From contig CBDCIZ010000003.1 in assembly GCA_965217685.1 (NCBI GenBank), forward strand, positions 2,728,001 through 2,792,000: 64,000 nucleotides of DNA. Direction: 5' to 3'. Of this stretch, positions 52,553 to 61,271 are shown piece by piece (positions within the stretch are counted from its first letter, which is position 1; every line of letters begins with the position of its first letter). A program made the translations under genes and the position numbers. This DNA is from Aurantimonas sp965217685 (GTDB lineage Bacteria; Pseudomonadota; Alphaproteobacteria; Rhizobiales; Rhizobiaceae). Under the pieces are notes generated by a model that was given only the letters and a program-made list of their open reading frames with translations, was not told the DNA's origin and did not search any database.

Positions 52553-53056
52553 CTATCCTTCCGACCCTGAGATTTGGTTTTCGATGGGATCCTCAAGAGG
52601 GTTGCGGACAAGTCCGTCAACGATCACCCCCACCAGCGATAGTCCCGCGCCAAGCAAAAGAGGGAGTGTGCTCCACCACATGCCAATCTGGAGGATCGGC
52701 GACAGCTCACCAAACCGGATCTGCTGACGCATCAGTCCCCACCCGTACCAGGTTACCGTTGCGAACAGCACGAGGCTCGCGACCACGGGAACTGCGCGTA
52801 AGACGCGGCGGATCGCTCTTGGCGCGATGGCTGCAAGAAATGTGATTGCTGGGTGAGAACCAGTTCGAAATGATGCCGCGAGGCCGAGCCAGACCGTCCA
52901 GATGAATAAAAAGCGTGACAGTTCCTCGGTCCAGGGAAACGACGCAGTGAAGATGCGCGAAGCGACCTGTAGCGAGATGAGTACGACCATACCAATCACC
53001 GCGACAAGGATCGCTGCGTCGACGGCTCGCCATATCCAGCGATCGAGAAATTTCAT
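52553..53056 (-). CDS. TRAP transporter small permease (DctQ)
   Basis: A 167-residue four-helix DctQ subunit. The family motif SRFLFIWTVWLGLAASFR is present. Start ATG 53056 gives MKFLDRW; the open frame further upstream lacks hydrophobic character. It lies between dctP and dctM, as usual. Confidence 0.9.
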   Translation of the reverse strand: MKFLDRWIWRAVDAAILVAVIGMVVLISLQVASRIFTASFPWTEELSRFLFIWTVWLGLAASFRTGSHPAITFLAAIAPRAIRRVLRAVPVVASLVLFATVTWYGWGLMRQQIRFGELSPILQIGMWWSTLPLLLGAGLSLVGVIVDGLVRNPLEDPIENQISGSEG

Positions 53057-53131
53057 CAAATGTCCCTCTCGCGCCCTCGCGGCGGATCCCGCGCGAGAAA
53101 GTTCGCGCGGGATCAACTGTATTTTCGGGTT

Positions 53132-54172
53132 TTATTTTCCTGCGTGGCTCGCGACGAAATCCAGGCTCTTCTGGACGAAGTCGGCGCCGATCTTATCCTT
53201 GAACTGCGGGTAAATCCCGCGCGCAACTTCCTGTACGCGCTTGAGCTCGCCGTCCTTGAAGCGGTTGACCTTCATGCCCTTTCCTTCGAGCTCAGATATG
53301 ATCTTCTCTTCGGCGGCGATTTCCTCCGTGTCATGCTCTTTGATCATCTGATCGGCCGCGGCCTGCACGTCGTCCTGGTACTCTGGCGGAATAGTCTTCC
53401 AAGCTGATTGCGAAAGCGCGACCAAAAAGCTGTCGGCGATATGTTGCGTGAGGTTGAGTTGCCCTTGAACCTCGAAAAGCTGGTTATTGAAGGGGACTTC
53501 GACCGGATTTTCCTGACCGTCGATCGCCTTCAGCTGCAGGGCCGAATAGACTTCCGAAAACGCCATTGGCGTCGGGTTTGCCCCAAGCGCCTGAAACAGA
53601 GCAACGAAAAGCGGGTTATTGGGCGTCCGAAGCGTGATGCCTTTGAAATCCTCGAGCGTCGTGATCGGCTTCTCACGCGTCGTGACATCGCGGAATGTGC
53701 GAAGAAAGAAGCCGAGGCCGTGAATATTGAGCCTATCGAGCGAGGACAGCAGTTCTTTGCCGGGCTCGCCCTGCAGATAAGCCTGAAGCTGGTCGTAGTT
53801 GGAGAACAAATAAGGCAGCGAGATCGCGTTCATGCGCGGCTCGAACGAAGCATAGACTGAACTGGCCAGGATCAGGCCGTCGAGGGCACCGGAACCGAGC
53901 TGGTTTACCGCGGCGTTCTGATCACCGCCGAAAAGAACGCCGTCGGGAAAGACGTCTACGGTGACGTTGCCGTCGGTCTTTTCCTTTACGAGTTCGGCAA
54001 ATCGGCTGGCTGCCCTGCCGACGGAGCTTTTGATGGGATCCGGCACCGCCATCCGCAGCGACGTCTGTGCAGCGGCGGGGCCATTGAAGGTCATCATTGC
54101 GGTGGTGGCAACGGCTAGTGCGCAGAGCCCGCGAAGTACGCTCCTACGAACTAAAGTGGTCGAGATTTTCAT
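53132..54172 (-). CDS. TRAP transporter substrate-binding protein (DctP)
   Basis: A 346-residue periplasmic binding protein of the DctP family. The N-terminal signal peptide ends AAAQTS. VDVFPDGVLFGGDQNAAVNQL and GFFLRTFRDVTTREKPI are family-typical, and the conserved Arg that binds a ligand carboxylate should lie in FKGITLRTPNN. Ligand unknown, probably a sugar acid or other organic acid given the dehydrogenase next to it. First of dctPQM. Confidence 0.92.
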   Translation of the reverse strand: MKISTTLVRRSVLRGLCALAVATTAMMTFNGPAAAQTSLRMAVPDPIKSSVGRAASRFAELVKEKTDGNVTVDVFPDGVLFGGDQNAAVNQLGSGALDGLILASSVYASFEPRMNAISLPYLFSNYDQLQAYLQGEPGKELLSSLDRLNIHGLGFFLRTFRDVTTREKPITTLEDFKGITLRTPNNPLFVALFQALGANPTPMAFSEVYSALQLKAIDGQENPVEVPFNNQLFEVQGQLNLTQHIADSFLVALSQSAWKTIPPEYQDDVQAAADQMIKEHDTEEIAAEEKIISELEGKGMKVNRFKDGELKRVQEVARGIYPQFKDKIGADFVQKSLDFVASHAGK

Positions 54173-54347
54173 GGTCTTCCTCCCTGGTTGATCGTCCTGT
54201 TGTTGTCCCCGGGCTCCTCAACCCGTTCGTTTTGTCATTTCACTCGCAATTCGGCGGCGACGCCGGAGCTTCGCACTCTCGCGCGGCCGCAAGCCAGCTA
54301 CGCGGCTGTCCCTCGGTCGACGTTGCAACTGTCGCTGGATGGCGGAC

Positions 54348-55697
54348 TCATGCCGCCTTCGGGCCCATCGTTTCCACCTGCTCGCGGCGGATCGCCAGAA
54401 CATCGAGATCATCCGTCATATCGACATCGTCGAAGGTGACGATCTGATCGCGGGCCACGTCGCGTTTCAGCTTGACCCTATGGGCAAGGCCCATCGGGAG
54501 CGCCCCGATCCGCGTGGACAGCGTCGCGGGCACTGCCTTGGCCCAGGTGGCGAAGCCGCCCTCGCCATCCAGCCATTCACCGGCCTTCAGGTCACTCTTT
54601 GCGGTGGCAACGGCGTCGGCACGAAACTCCCTCGACGATCCGGTCGGTTCTCCACGTAAAACAGCGGAAAGAACTGAGACCGAGGTTTCGAGGCCGATCA
54701 GGTGGAAAGGCCGCCACATCGAGCCGTACCACCCGGATTTGTCGGTCAAGAGGCCGTATTGTTCGAAACATTGGCGGGTGTATTCGTCTGGCGCACGGAA
54801 GGTTACGAACATGCCATACCGGATGTTGTTGACGACCTCCCGTCCATCGGGCTCCTGGCTGGCAGCGATGTCGACAAGCCCGGCTTTTGGAAGGCGTCCG
54901 CCATCGGCAACGGGTTTGAAGACCGAGGCGAGATCATGAAGTCCGGCGGGATAGAAGGCGAGTCCGTCGTCGGGACAGTCGAGGCCAGTGCCGTTCGCAA
55001 CTGCCGCCATTTCGATCGCAGCCTTGGTGCCGTCGGTAAAGGAATTGTACATTTTGGGATTGAAGTCGCCTTTGGCGACGAACTCCTCGGACCATCCGAA
55101 ATAGCCCCAGACAGTATCTGGCGTGGAGTAGCGGTAATGCGGTTGGAAGTTCATGCCCTTGCCGGCTGAGGTGAGCTCGAAGCCGCACGAGCGGACCCAG
55201 TCGACGAGTTCGCAGATAAAGGCGGGCTGATCGCCATAGGCCATGGAGTAGACGAGACCCTTAGCACGGGCCTTCTTCGCCAAGATCGGCCCGCACATGA
55301 CGTCCGCTTCCACATTGACCATCACGATGTGCTTGCCACCGTCGATCGCCATCAGCGCATGGCGCACACCCGCAAGTGGATGGCCTGTCGCCTCGATGAT
55401 GCATTCGATGCCATCGAAAGCACACAGCGCCGCGGCGTCGTCAGTGACGAAGGTGTGCCCGCTATCAACGGCGTCGCCAAAGGACGTCGCCGAATACTCG
55501 TTTTCGTCCCAGCCGGTCCGGCTCATCGAGGTGCGCACCTTATTTTCGTCAAGGTCCGCGACGGCAACGATGTGGTAGCCCTCGATCTTCCGTGCCTGTG
55601 CCAGCACCATGGAGCCGAACTTGCCTGCACCGATCAAACCGACTCGTATCGGTCCATCCTTGGCATTCCGTTCGGCAAGCTTCGATGCAAGGTTCAT
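54348..55697 (-). CDS. COG4091-like NAD(P)-dependent dehydrogenase with C-terminal SAF-type domain
   Basis: A 449-residue oxidoreductase. The N-terminal Rossmann fold is IRVGLIGAGKFGSMVLAQ; a homoserine-dehydrogenase-like middle part (EATGHPLAGVRHAL, VMVNVEADV) follows, and the last about 80 residues (LKRDVARDQIVTFDDVD) resemble a SAF domain. This matches the predicted homoserine dehydrogenase group COG4091. Such genes often sit with TRAP or ABC genes for sugar acids, so a catabolic redox step is more likely than threonine synthesis (inference). Start ATG 55697 is preferred; one 9 bp upstream is also possible. Placed 175 bp before dctP. Confidence 0.82.
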   Translation of the reverse strand: MNLASKLAERNAKDGPIRVGLIGAGKFGSMVLAQARKIEGYHIVAVADLDENKVRTSMSRTGWDENEYSATSFGDAVDSGHTFVTDDAAALCAFDGIECIIEATGHPLAGVRHALMAIDGGKHIVMVNVEADVMCGPILAKKARAKGLVYSMAYGDQPAFICELVDWVRSCGFELTSAGKGMNFQPHYRYSTPDTVWGYFGWSEEFVAKGDFNPKMYNSFTDGTKAAIEMAAVANGTGLDCPDDGLAFYPAGLHDLASVFKPVADGGRLPKAGLVDIAASQEPDGREVVNNIRYGMFVTFRAPDEYTRQCFEQYGLLTDKSGWYGSMWRPFHLIGLETSVSVLSAVLRGEPTGSSREFRADAVATAKSDLKAGEWLDGEGGFATWAKAVPATLSTRIGALPMGLAHRVKLKRDVARDQIVTFDDVDMTDDLDVLAIRREQVETMGPKAA

Positions 55698-55890
55698 GAT
55701 TCCCATCCCAATCCGGCCCCCGACGGTGGCCTTACAGTGATGACGGGGAAGCGATTTCAAGTGAACGCGTCAGCCTGAAGCGGGCAGGGTCGATCTTGGA
55801 TCGCGATGCTCCCAACGGCCTCCCACCGTCTCGTGGTGGCAAGATTGCATCACAGATCGATTGAGCACAATTTACGAGTTCTGCGCGAAT

Positions 55891-56802
55891 CTACAGAAAA
55901 TCTAAACTGTTGGCGGGGCTACCGGCCTGCCAGATGGCCACTTCCGAGCGGAGCCACTCCAACAGCCGCATGACTCTGCGGCGACGCAGATTGGCGCGCG
56001 GGCAGACCAGCCATTGCGTGGAAAGGCGGAGTTCGGGAACCACGCGAACCGGAACGACGAGCCGACCCGATCGAAGTTCGCTCTCCATCATCAATTCGCT
56101 TTCAAGCGCAATACCAAGACCGAGCGCCGCGGCCTCGATGGCCATGTGCGAACGATCGAAGGAAAGGCGCCTTCGGGGCTCCCTTTCGGCGATGTCCAAA
56201 GCTTCGAACCAACTCGGCCACTGCACCTGCGCCTTCACCGAACGGATCAGCCTGAAACCCATCACTTCGCTTGGGGACAACGACCCAGGACCTGCAAGGC
56301 TTGGCGCGCACACCGGCAGGAAGCGTTCGGTGGCCAGCGGTTCGACATGAAGACCGGGCCAACCGCCGGTCCCGTGGCGAATCTCCAGATCGACAGCGTC
56401 GCGCGTAAAATCCACCGGCTCGTTGCTTCCATCCAGCCGGATCTCAGTGCTAGGCTCACTTTCGAGGAAATTGCTGAGCCGCGGGAGCAGCCATTTGGTG
56501 GAGACAGTCGGGGTTGCCCGGATGGTCAGGGTCGCCGGTGTGCCGATCCCCTGCATCGCCTCTGTCGCCCTTATGATACCTTCGACATTTTCGGAGATCA
56601 GTTCGAAATAACGCTCTCCAGCCTCCGTCAAACGCACGTTTCGACCCACACGCGTGAGCAGAGAAGCGCCGATTTGCTCTTCCAGCGCGCGAACTTGCTG
56701 GCTCACGGCCGACGGCGTGACCCCAAGGCGATCAGCGGCTCTGGCGATCGAGTCGAGCATCGCGACATGATAAAAGACGACGATTGCGTGGAAGGGCGGC
56801 AC
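55891..56802 (-). CDS. LysR family transcriptional regulator (GcvA-like)
   Basis: A 303-residue LysR regulator. The N-terminal winged helix (about 5-60) reads DSIARAADRLGVTPSAVSQQVRALEEQIG, and the effector domain follows; LEIRHGTGGWPGL is typical of the GcvA-like subgroup. Start is GTG 56802 with AGGGG about 9 nt upstream. It lies directly upstream of the dehydrogenase-TRAP genes on the same strand and probably controls them in response to the imported substrate (inference). Confidence 0.9.
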   Translation of the reverse strand: MPPFHAIVVFYHVAMLDSIARAADRLGVTPSAVSQQVRALEEQIGASLLTRVGRNVRLTEAGERYFELISENVEGIIRATEAMQGIGTPATLTIRATPTVSTKWLLPRLSNFLESEPSTEIRLDGSNEPVDFTRDAVDLEIRHGTGGWPGLHVEPLATERFLPVCAPSLAGPGSLSPSEVMGFRLIRSVKAQVQWPSWFEALDIAEREPRRRLSFDRSHMAIEAAALGLGIALESELMMESELRSGRLVVPVRVVPELRLSTQWLVCPRANLRRRRVMRLLEWLRSEVAIWQAGSPANSLDFL

Positions 56803-57173
56803 AGAGGTGGACCCCTAGGTGATAACCACAACGAGGCTATTAGATGGGAAAAAATGCTTCAAGCTCGCTCTTTAGGTTAGATGGTCAATGACCGCTTCCG
56901 AACCATCTTTGAGGTCGGTTTGACGGCAGGCTTGGGCGCGAACCTGCCATGAGCGCGGCGAGCATAATTGAGCGGACTCGCATGAAGTCTCTCAAGTTTC
57001 TGCTATGTCTTAGAACGGCTTACGTTGGGTTTTACGTACACAGGGAAAGCTCAGGGCTTTTTTGCCTTCGCAGATTGGCGATGAAACGGCGCTTGTCACA
57101 ATAGTCGACGGCACGGGAACACTGATAACATGTGTCAATTTGTGAGAATCGGCTACCTGCGGTTCAGCATATT
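56803..57173. other. Gene-free stretch between the LysR gene and vapC
   Basis: No supported gene. It should hold the LysR promoter (minus strand). The remaining sequence has scattered short frames without protein features. Confidence 0.45.
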
Positions 57174-57560
57174 TCAGCGCACGTATCGGAGTTGCAGCCC
57201 CTTGAGCTTGACCCGTTTCCATTCCTGATCAGCGGTGAGTACGGGAACGCCAAGATGCAGCCCGAGCGCCATACAGGATCGGTCACCGAGGCCGCGTCCA
57301 TGTTGCTTGGTCTGTTCGTAGAGCCCGGCCGCGTCGTATGCGGCATCCGCGTCGTGCGGATGAAGCTCCAACCCAAGTTCCTCCAGGATCGAGCGGGCGG
57401 CCGCAATTGTCGCGCCCTCCCGAAGCATTTCCTTGGCCACCTCTTGCAAATTGACGGCTGAGATTGCTGCGCGACCAATGAACTCCGCGACCGTATCACC
57501 GCCCGGTTCATCCCGGAGCATGGCGAGCACAGCCGAGGCATCTAGAACGACGTCGCTCAC
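57174..57560 (-). CDS. vapC: PIN-domain toxin, VapC type
   Basis: A 128-residue PIN nuclease. The metal-binding acids are visible: Asp7 in VVLDASAVLAM, Glu in AVNLQEVAKE, and Asp in LGDRSCMALG, followed by PVLTADQEW. VapC toxins cut RNA, often initiator tRNA or 23S rRNA. The start overlaps the antitoxin stop by 4 bp. Confidence 0.92.
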   Translation of the reverse strand: MSDVVLDASAVLAMLRDEPGGDTVAEFIGRAAISAVNLQEVAKEMLREGATIAAARSILEELGLELHPHDADAAYDAAGLYEQTKQHGRGLGDRSCMALGLHLGVPVLTADQEWKRVKLKGLQLRYVR

Positions 57561-57838
57561 GTCCGGCTCTTCTCTTCGTCGACAGAGGTTACAAGGTCGT
57601 TATCGTCCAGATCCGACTCTTCACGACGCTCGCGCAAAAAGTCCTCCGTCGTTCGCGGTGCCGTGACCGCCTGTCGGTAGAGATCCCGTGCTCGTTGCAC
57701 GCGATGGCTCAATGGCATTAGACGGACGACATCCCCTTCAATTGATAGCGACACCTTTGTGTTTCCAGACAACCCCATTGCGTCGCGTGCTAAACGCGGT
57801 AGTATCAGTCGACCGTTTGAAGCTACTTTTACGTCCAT
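57557..57838 (-). CDS. vapB: AbrB/VapB-type antitoxin
   Basis: A 93-residue antitoxin. The N-terminal swapped-hairpin AbrB fold is VKVASNGRLILPRLARDAMGL, and the C-terminal acidic tail (ESDLDDNDLVTSVDEEK) should wrap VapC. The ATG at 57838 (MDVKVAS) is preferred over one 24 bp upstream because it places the fold at the N-terminus. Paired with vapC in one operon that it should repress. Confidence 0.85.
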   Translation of the reverse strand: MDVKVASNGRLILPRLARDAMGLSGNTKVSLSIEGDVVRLMPLSHRVQRARDLYRQAVTAPRTTEDFLRERREESDLDDNDLVTSVDEEKSRT

Positions 57839-58161
57839 GGCTTGCCTCGCGTTCGCGGCCAATTAATCCTTGTGCTCAATCAATGAGGCATGAACCAAAA
57901 GATGGCAATGCCACCGAAGAAAGTTCTGATCGAAATCGCAATCGGTTCGCAAAAGAAGTGATCCACGCATATCGAAGCGGGTCGCTGCGCGTGCGAATGC
58001 CAACCAATTCGTAAACGAACCTCATGCGCGTATTAATTCGGTCTACCCGACGGAGGCATCGCCGCGAGACGCCGTACTGTGTCTCATTTGAGTTGCTAAC
58101 GCGGGTTTGAGACGGTAACGGCAGGGCGTCTAGAACTCAACGAGACGGTTTCGCCACTTCC
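57839..58161. other. Intergenic region with vapBC promoter side and res-like repeats
   Basis: The vapBC promoter (minus) lies at the left. At 58077-58147, just before the resolvase relic, three short dyads built from GTCT/AGAC or CTCA/TGAG (for example CGTCT...AGACG at 58128-58146) look like a decayed resolvase site. No gene is supported. Confidence 0.45.
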
Positions 58162-58395
58162 ATGCCGTTTTACGGATATGCCCGGGTCAGCACGACCGAT
58201 CAGGACCTTTCGATCCAGGACAACGCCCTGCGCGCTGCCGGATGCACTGTCATCCGCGCCGAGAGGAAAAGCGGATCTCGGTGTGACGGCCGAACCGAAC
58301 TTGCCATCCTTCTCAAATGCCTGCGCTCGGCGGCCTCGTTCGCGCCGGCAGGATCCGCTCTTTTGGCGTCTCTGACTGGCGGATCTGCTAACTGA
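58162..58395 (+). pseudogene. Serine resolvase N-terminal fragment
   Basis: The first about 50 residues are a good resolvase start (YGYARVSTTDQDLSIQ with the active Ser, then GCTVIRAERKSG and DGRTELAILLKCLR). After that the sequence departs from the family: no RLDRL motif or DNA-binding domain follows, and the frame stops at 58395. A second frame from 58326 resembles the end of a different protein. It is a remnant of another Tn3-type element. Confidence 0.75.
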
Positions 58396-58447
58396 TGCCG
58401 CCTGAAAAGCAACGCCGTTGCGGTTCAGCCGTAAGCGACGGCTGATC

Positions 58448-59518
58448 TCAAGCCGCAGCTAGTGCGATGATATCTGACGGGTTCCAGTCGAGGACCACTG
58501 GCGAGCCGACAGCAATGTCGGTGCCGCCTCCACGCTGAACGGTGGCCTTCATCTCGCGGCCGGAGCAGTCGATGAAATACGTACTAGCGCTCCCCGAGAA
58601 CAACCGCCTCACCACCGTTCCGTGTAGTTGCGCCTGCTTTCCGGCTACAAGCTCTTTCGGTTGCGAAGCAGGCGCGATCCGAACGCGCTCGGGCCGGATG
58701 GCGCAGCGCATGGTCCCGGAATCGTCGCCAGTGCCGGCCGGCAAGGCCACGGTTGTAATTTCGTCGAGCTTCAGGTAGCTGCCCCGGACTTCACCCGTGA
58801 GAATGTTCGCATCCCCAAGGAAGGTCGCTGCGAATTCGCTGCTAGGCCAATCGTATATCTGCTCGGGGGCGCCTTCCTCAACGATCCTGCCATCCTTCAA
58901 AATGCCGATCCTGTCGGAGATGGAGAGCGCCTCGTCCTGATCGTGGGTGACGAAGATGGTGGTGACGTCGACCTCGCGCTGGATACGCTTCAATTCCACC
59001 TGCATGTCCGTGCGCAGGGCCTTGTCGAGGGCCGACAGGGGTTCGTCGAGGAGAAGGACGCGCGGCTTGGTCACGATGGCTCTCGCAAGCGCGACGCGCT
59101 GGCGCTGGCCGCCTGAAAGCTGGTGAGGACGGCGCTTGGCCAGCTGGCCAAGCTGCACCAGATCGAGCGCCTCGGCGACCGCGCGACGGACAGGCTCGCC
59201 CTTTTCACCGCGCACCTCAAGACCGAAGGCGACATTGCCCTCGACACTCATATGGGGAAACAGGGCGTAGTTCTGGAAAACCATGCCGATTTGCCGCTTG
59301 TTGACGGGCACGGCTTCGACCGCCTCGCCATCAATGCGGATGGAGCCCTCATCTGGAAACTCGAACCCGGCGATCATCCTGAGAAGGGTTGTCTTACCGG
59401 AACCGGAAGGGCCGAGCAGGGCGTAGAAGCCCCCGTCCTCGAAGGCGATCGAGACATTGTCCACGGCCTTGTGAGCGCCAAAGGAGAGGCTGACGTTTTG
59501 AACTTCGACACGCGCCAT
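58448..59518 (-). CDS. ABC importer ATPase, PotA-like
   Basis: A 356-residue ATPase of the spermidine/putrescine/iron type. Walker A is GPSGSGKTT, signature LSGGQRQRV, Walker B VLLLDEPLSALD and the H-loop VTHDQDEAL. The C-terminal TOBE domain (about 275-355) is regulatory. The ATG shares one base with the upstream permease stop. It is the last gene of the operon that starts beyond the window. Confidence 0.92.
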   Translation of the reverse strand: MARVEVQNVSLSFGAHKAVDNVSIAFEDGGFYALLGPSGSGKTTLLRMIAGFEFPDEGSIRIDGEAVEAVPVNKRQIGMVFQNYALFPHMSVEGNVAFGLEVRGEKGEPVRRAVAEALDLVQLGQLAKRRPHQLSGGQRQRVALARAIVTKPRVLLLDEPLSALDKALRTDMQVELKRIQREVDVTTIFVTHDQDEALSISDRIGILKDGRIVEEGAPEQIYDWPSSEFAATFLGDANILTGEVRGSYLKLDEITTVALPAGTGDDSGTMRCAIRPERVRIAPASQPKELVAGKQAQLHGTVVRRLFSGSASTYFIDCSGREMKATVQRGGGTDIAVGSPVVLDWNPSDIIALAAA

Positions 59519-60309
59519 TACTGATCGCCTCCAAAGCGGAAAAATCTGGACACGACGAGCATGAGGCTCATGGAGAACACGATGATGATCGTCGAGACGG
59601 CATTGATTTCGGGGGTAAAGCCCTTGCGGATGGCGGCATAGATCTCGACCGGGAGCGTCGTCTGGCCGGGTGTCGCCAAGAAGTAGGAAACGACAAACTG
59701 GTCGAAGGAGACAGCAAAGGCGAAGAGGCCACCGGCCACGATGCCCGGCGCGATGCAGGGAAGCGTCACCTTGCGCGTCGTCTGCCAGCCGCTTGCTCCG
59801 AGCGAGGCTGCGGCATCCTCCAGATCCATGGAGAAGGTCGCGAGCCTCGCCGAGACGACGATGATGACATAGGGCAGGGCGAGAGCCACATGGCCGAGGA
59901 GGATCGCATGCAGTCCACGGCCGATGCCGGTGCCGAAGAAGAAAATCAGCATCGCCGTTCCCGAGATCAGCCAGGGGATCGCGATTGGCGGAAACAGGAG
60001 CGCCTGCAACACGCGCTTGCCACGGAAATCATAGCGAAACAGGGCGAGCGAGGCGGCGGTGCCGAGGATTGTCGCTATGATTGTTGTCAGGACGGCGATT
60101 TCGAGGGAGTTGATTGTCGCGTCGATGAGTCCGTCGTTCTGCGCCAGCGCCACGTACCAGTCCGTTGTCCATTCGAAGGGCAACTGGTAGAACGGCGAAA
60201 CGTTGAAGGACATGGCCGTCATGATGATCAGCGGCAGGTAGAGAAAGGCAATGACGAGGCAGATATAGAAGCGGCCAAGTCCGGACAGGAATGCGGGAGC
60301 GCGGATCAT
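59518..60309 (-). CDS. ABC importer permease, PotC-like
   Basis: A 263-residue permease with about six helices. The ATG at 60309 (MIRAPAFLSG) overlaps the upstream permease stop by 4 bp; the longer frame lies inside that gene. The EAA loop reads LEDAAASLGASGWQTTRKVTLP, as expected for this family. It pairs with the PotB-like permease. Confidence 0.9.
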   Translation of the reverse strand: MIRAPAFLSGLGRFYICLVIAFLYLPLIIMTAMSFNVSPFYQLPFEWTTDWYVALAQNDGLIDATINSLEIAVLTTIIATILGTAASLALFRYDFRGKRVLQALLFPPIAIPWLISGTAMLIFFFGTGIGRGLHAILLGHVALALPYVIIVVSARLATFSMDLEDAAASLGASGWQTTRKVTLPCIAPGIVAGGLFAFAVSFDQFVVSYFLATPGQTTLPVEIYAAIRKGFTPEINAVSTIIIVFSMSLMLVVSRFFRFGGDQ

Positions 60310-61172
60310 GCGGCTTTCCTCAGGACCGGGGCCGCAACAAGGAGGATGACCAGCACGACGGCAAGTAGGATGAAGGAGAGGGCCGCGCCCAGCGGCCAAT
60401 TGTATACGGCGGTGAACTGGTCCTCAATCACCGTGCCGTAGAGCGTGCCAGTGCGGCCGCCGAGGATGCGGGGTTCCATGAAGGAGCCCACGACAGGAAT
60501 GAAGATGAGTGCCGAACCGGCGAGGACGCCCGGAAGGGCGAGTGGCGCGACCACCCGGCGAAGGGTGGTGAAGCGCGAGGCTCCGAGCGAGCGGGATGCC
60601 TCGATCAGCGCTATGTCGATCGCCTGCAGGCTGAGATAGCAGGTCAGCACCATGTAGGGCAGATACGAGTGGACGAGCCCGATGACGACCGCCGTGAAGG
60701 AATACATCAGGTCAAATGTGACCTGGAAGGGTAGGATCGCATTCAGCGCCGTATCGAGGATGCCGCCCTCGCGCAGGACCATCGACCATGAAAAGACGCG
60801 CACCAGCGAATTGCTCCAGAACGGCAGGATCACCAGAAGAAAGATCGCCTCGCGCGCCCGGCCCTTGAATATTTTCGCCAGCACGTAGGCTGCCGGAAAG
60901 CCGATTAGAACGCAGATCAGCGTTACCAGCAGCCCGAGCTTCAGCGAGCGCAACAGGAGCGTTGCGTAGAGCGGATCGGAGAAGAAGACCGCGTAATTGG
61001 CGAGGGTCAGCGACGAGAATTGCTCCGTCGGCGACATCGTTTTCAAAAGCGAAAAATAGACCATTGCCGACAGTGGCAGAAAGATTGCCAGCGTCAGCCA
61101 GGCATAAGCGGGCAGAAGCAGCGGAAGCGCCTTCTTCAGCCCGTTATCTCGCGTCATGCCGGTCGCGGCCAT
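60306..61172 (-). CDS. ABC importer permease, PotB-like
   Basis: A 288-residue permease with about six helices. The EAA loop is IEASRSLGASRFTTLRRVVAP. The family-typical FWSNSLVRVFSWSMVL region precedes it. Its stop overlaps the next start. The binding-protein gene ends 99 bp upstream. Confidence 0.9.
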   Translation of the reverse strand: MAATGMTRDNGLKKALPLLLPAYAWLTLAIFLPLSAMVYFSLLKTMSPTEQFSSLTLANYAVFFSDPLYATLLLRSLKLGLLVTLICVLIGFPAAYVLAKIFKGRAREAIFLLVILPFWSNSLVRVFSWSMVLREGGILDTALNAILPFQVTFDLMYSFTAVVIGLVHSYLPYMVLTCYLSLQAIDIALIEASRSLGASRFTTLRRVVAPLALPGVLAGSALIFIPVVGSFMEPRILGGRTGTLYGTVIEDQFTAVYNWPLGAALSFILLAVVLVILLVAAPVLRKAA

Positions 61173-61271
61173 AGTTCTCGTCCCTCGCGGGTGTCGTTTT
61201 GGAAAGTCCGTTTTGAGCGTTGGATCGCCCCGGCCGCCATCGGGTTCGCACGCGGCCGGGGCGAGGAGGCC

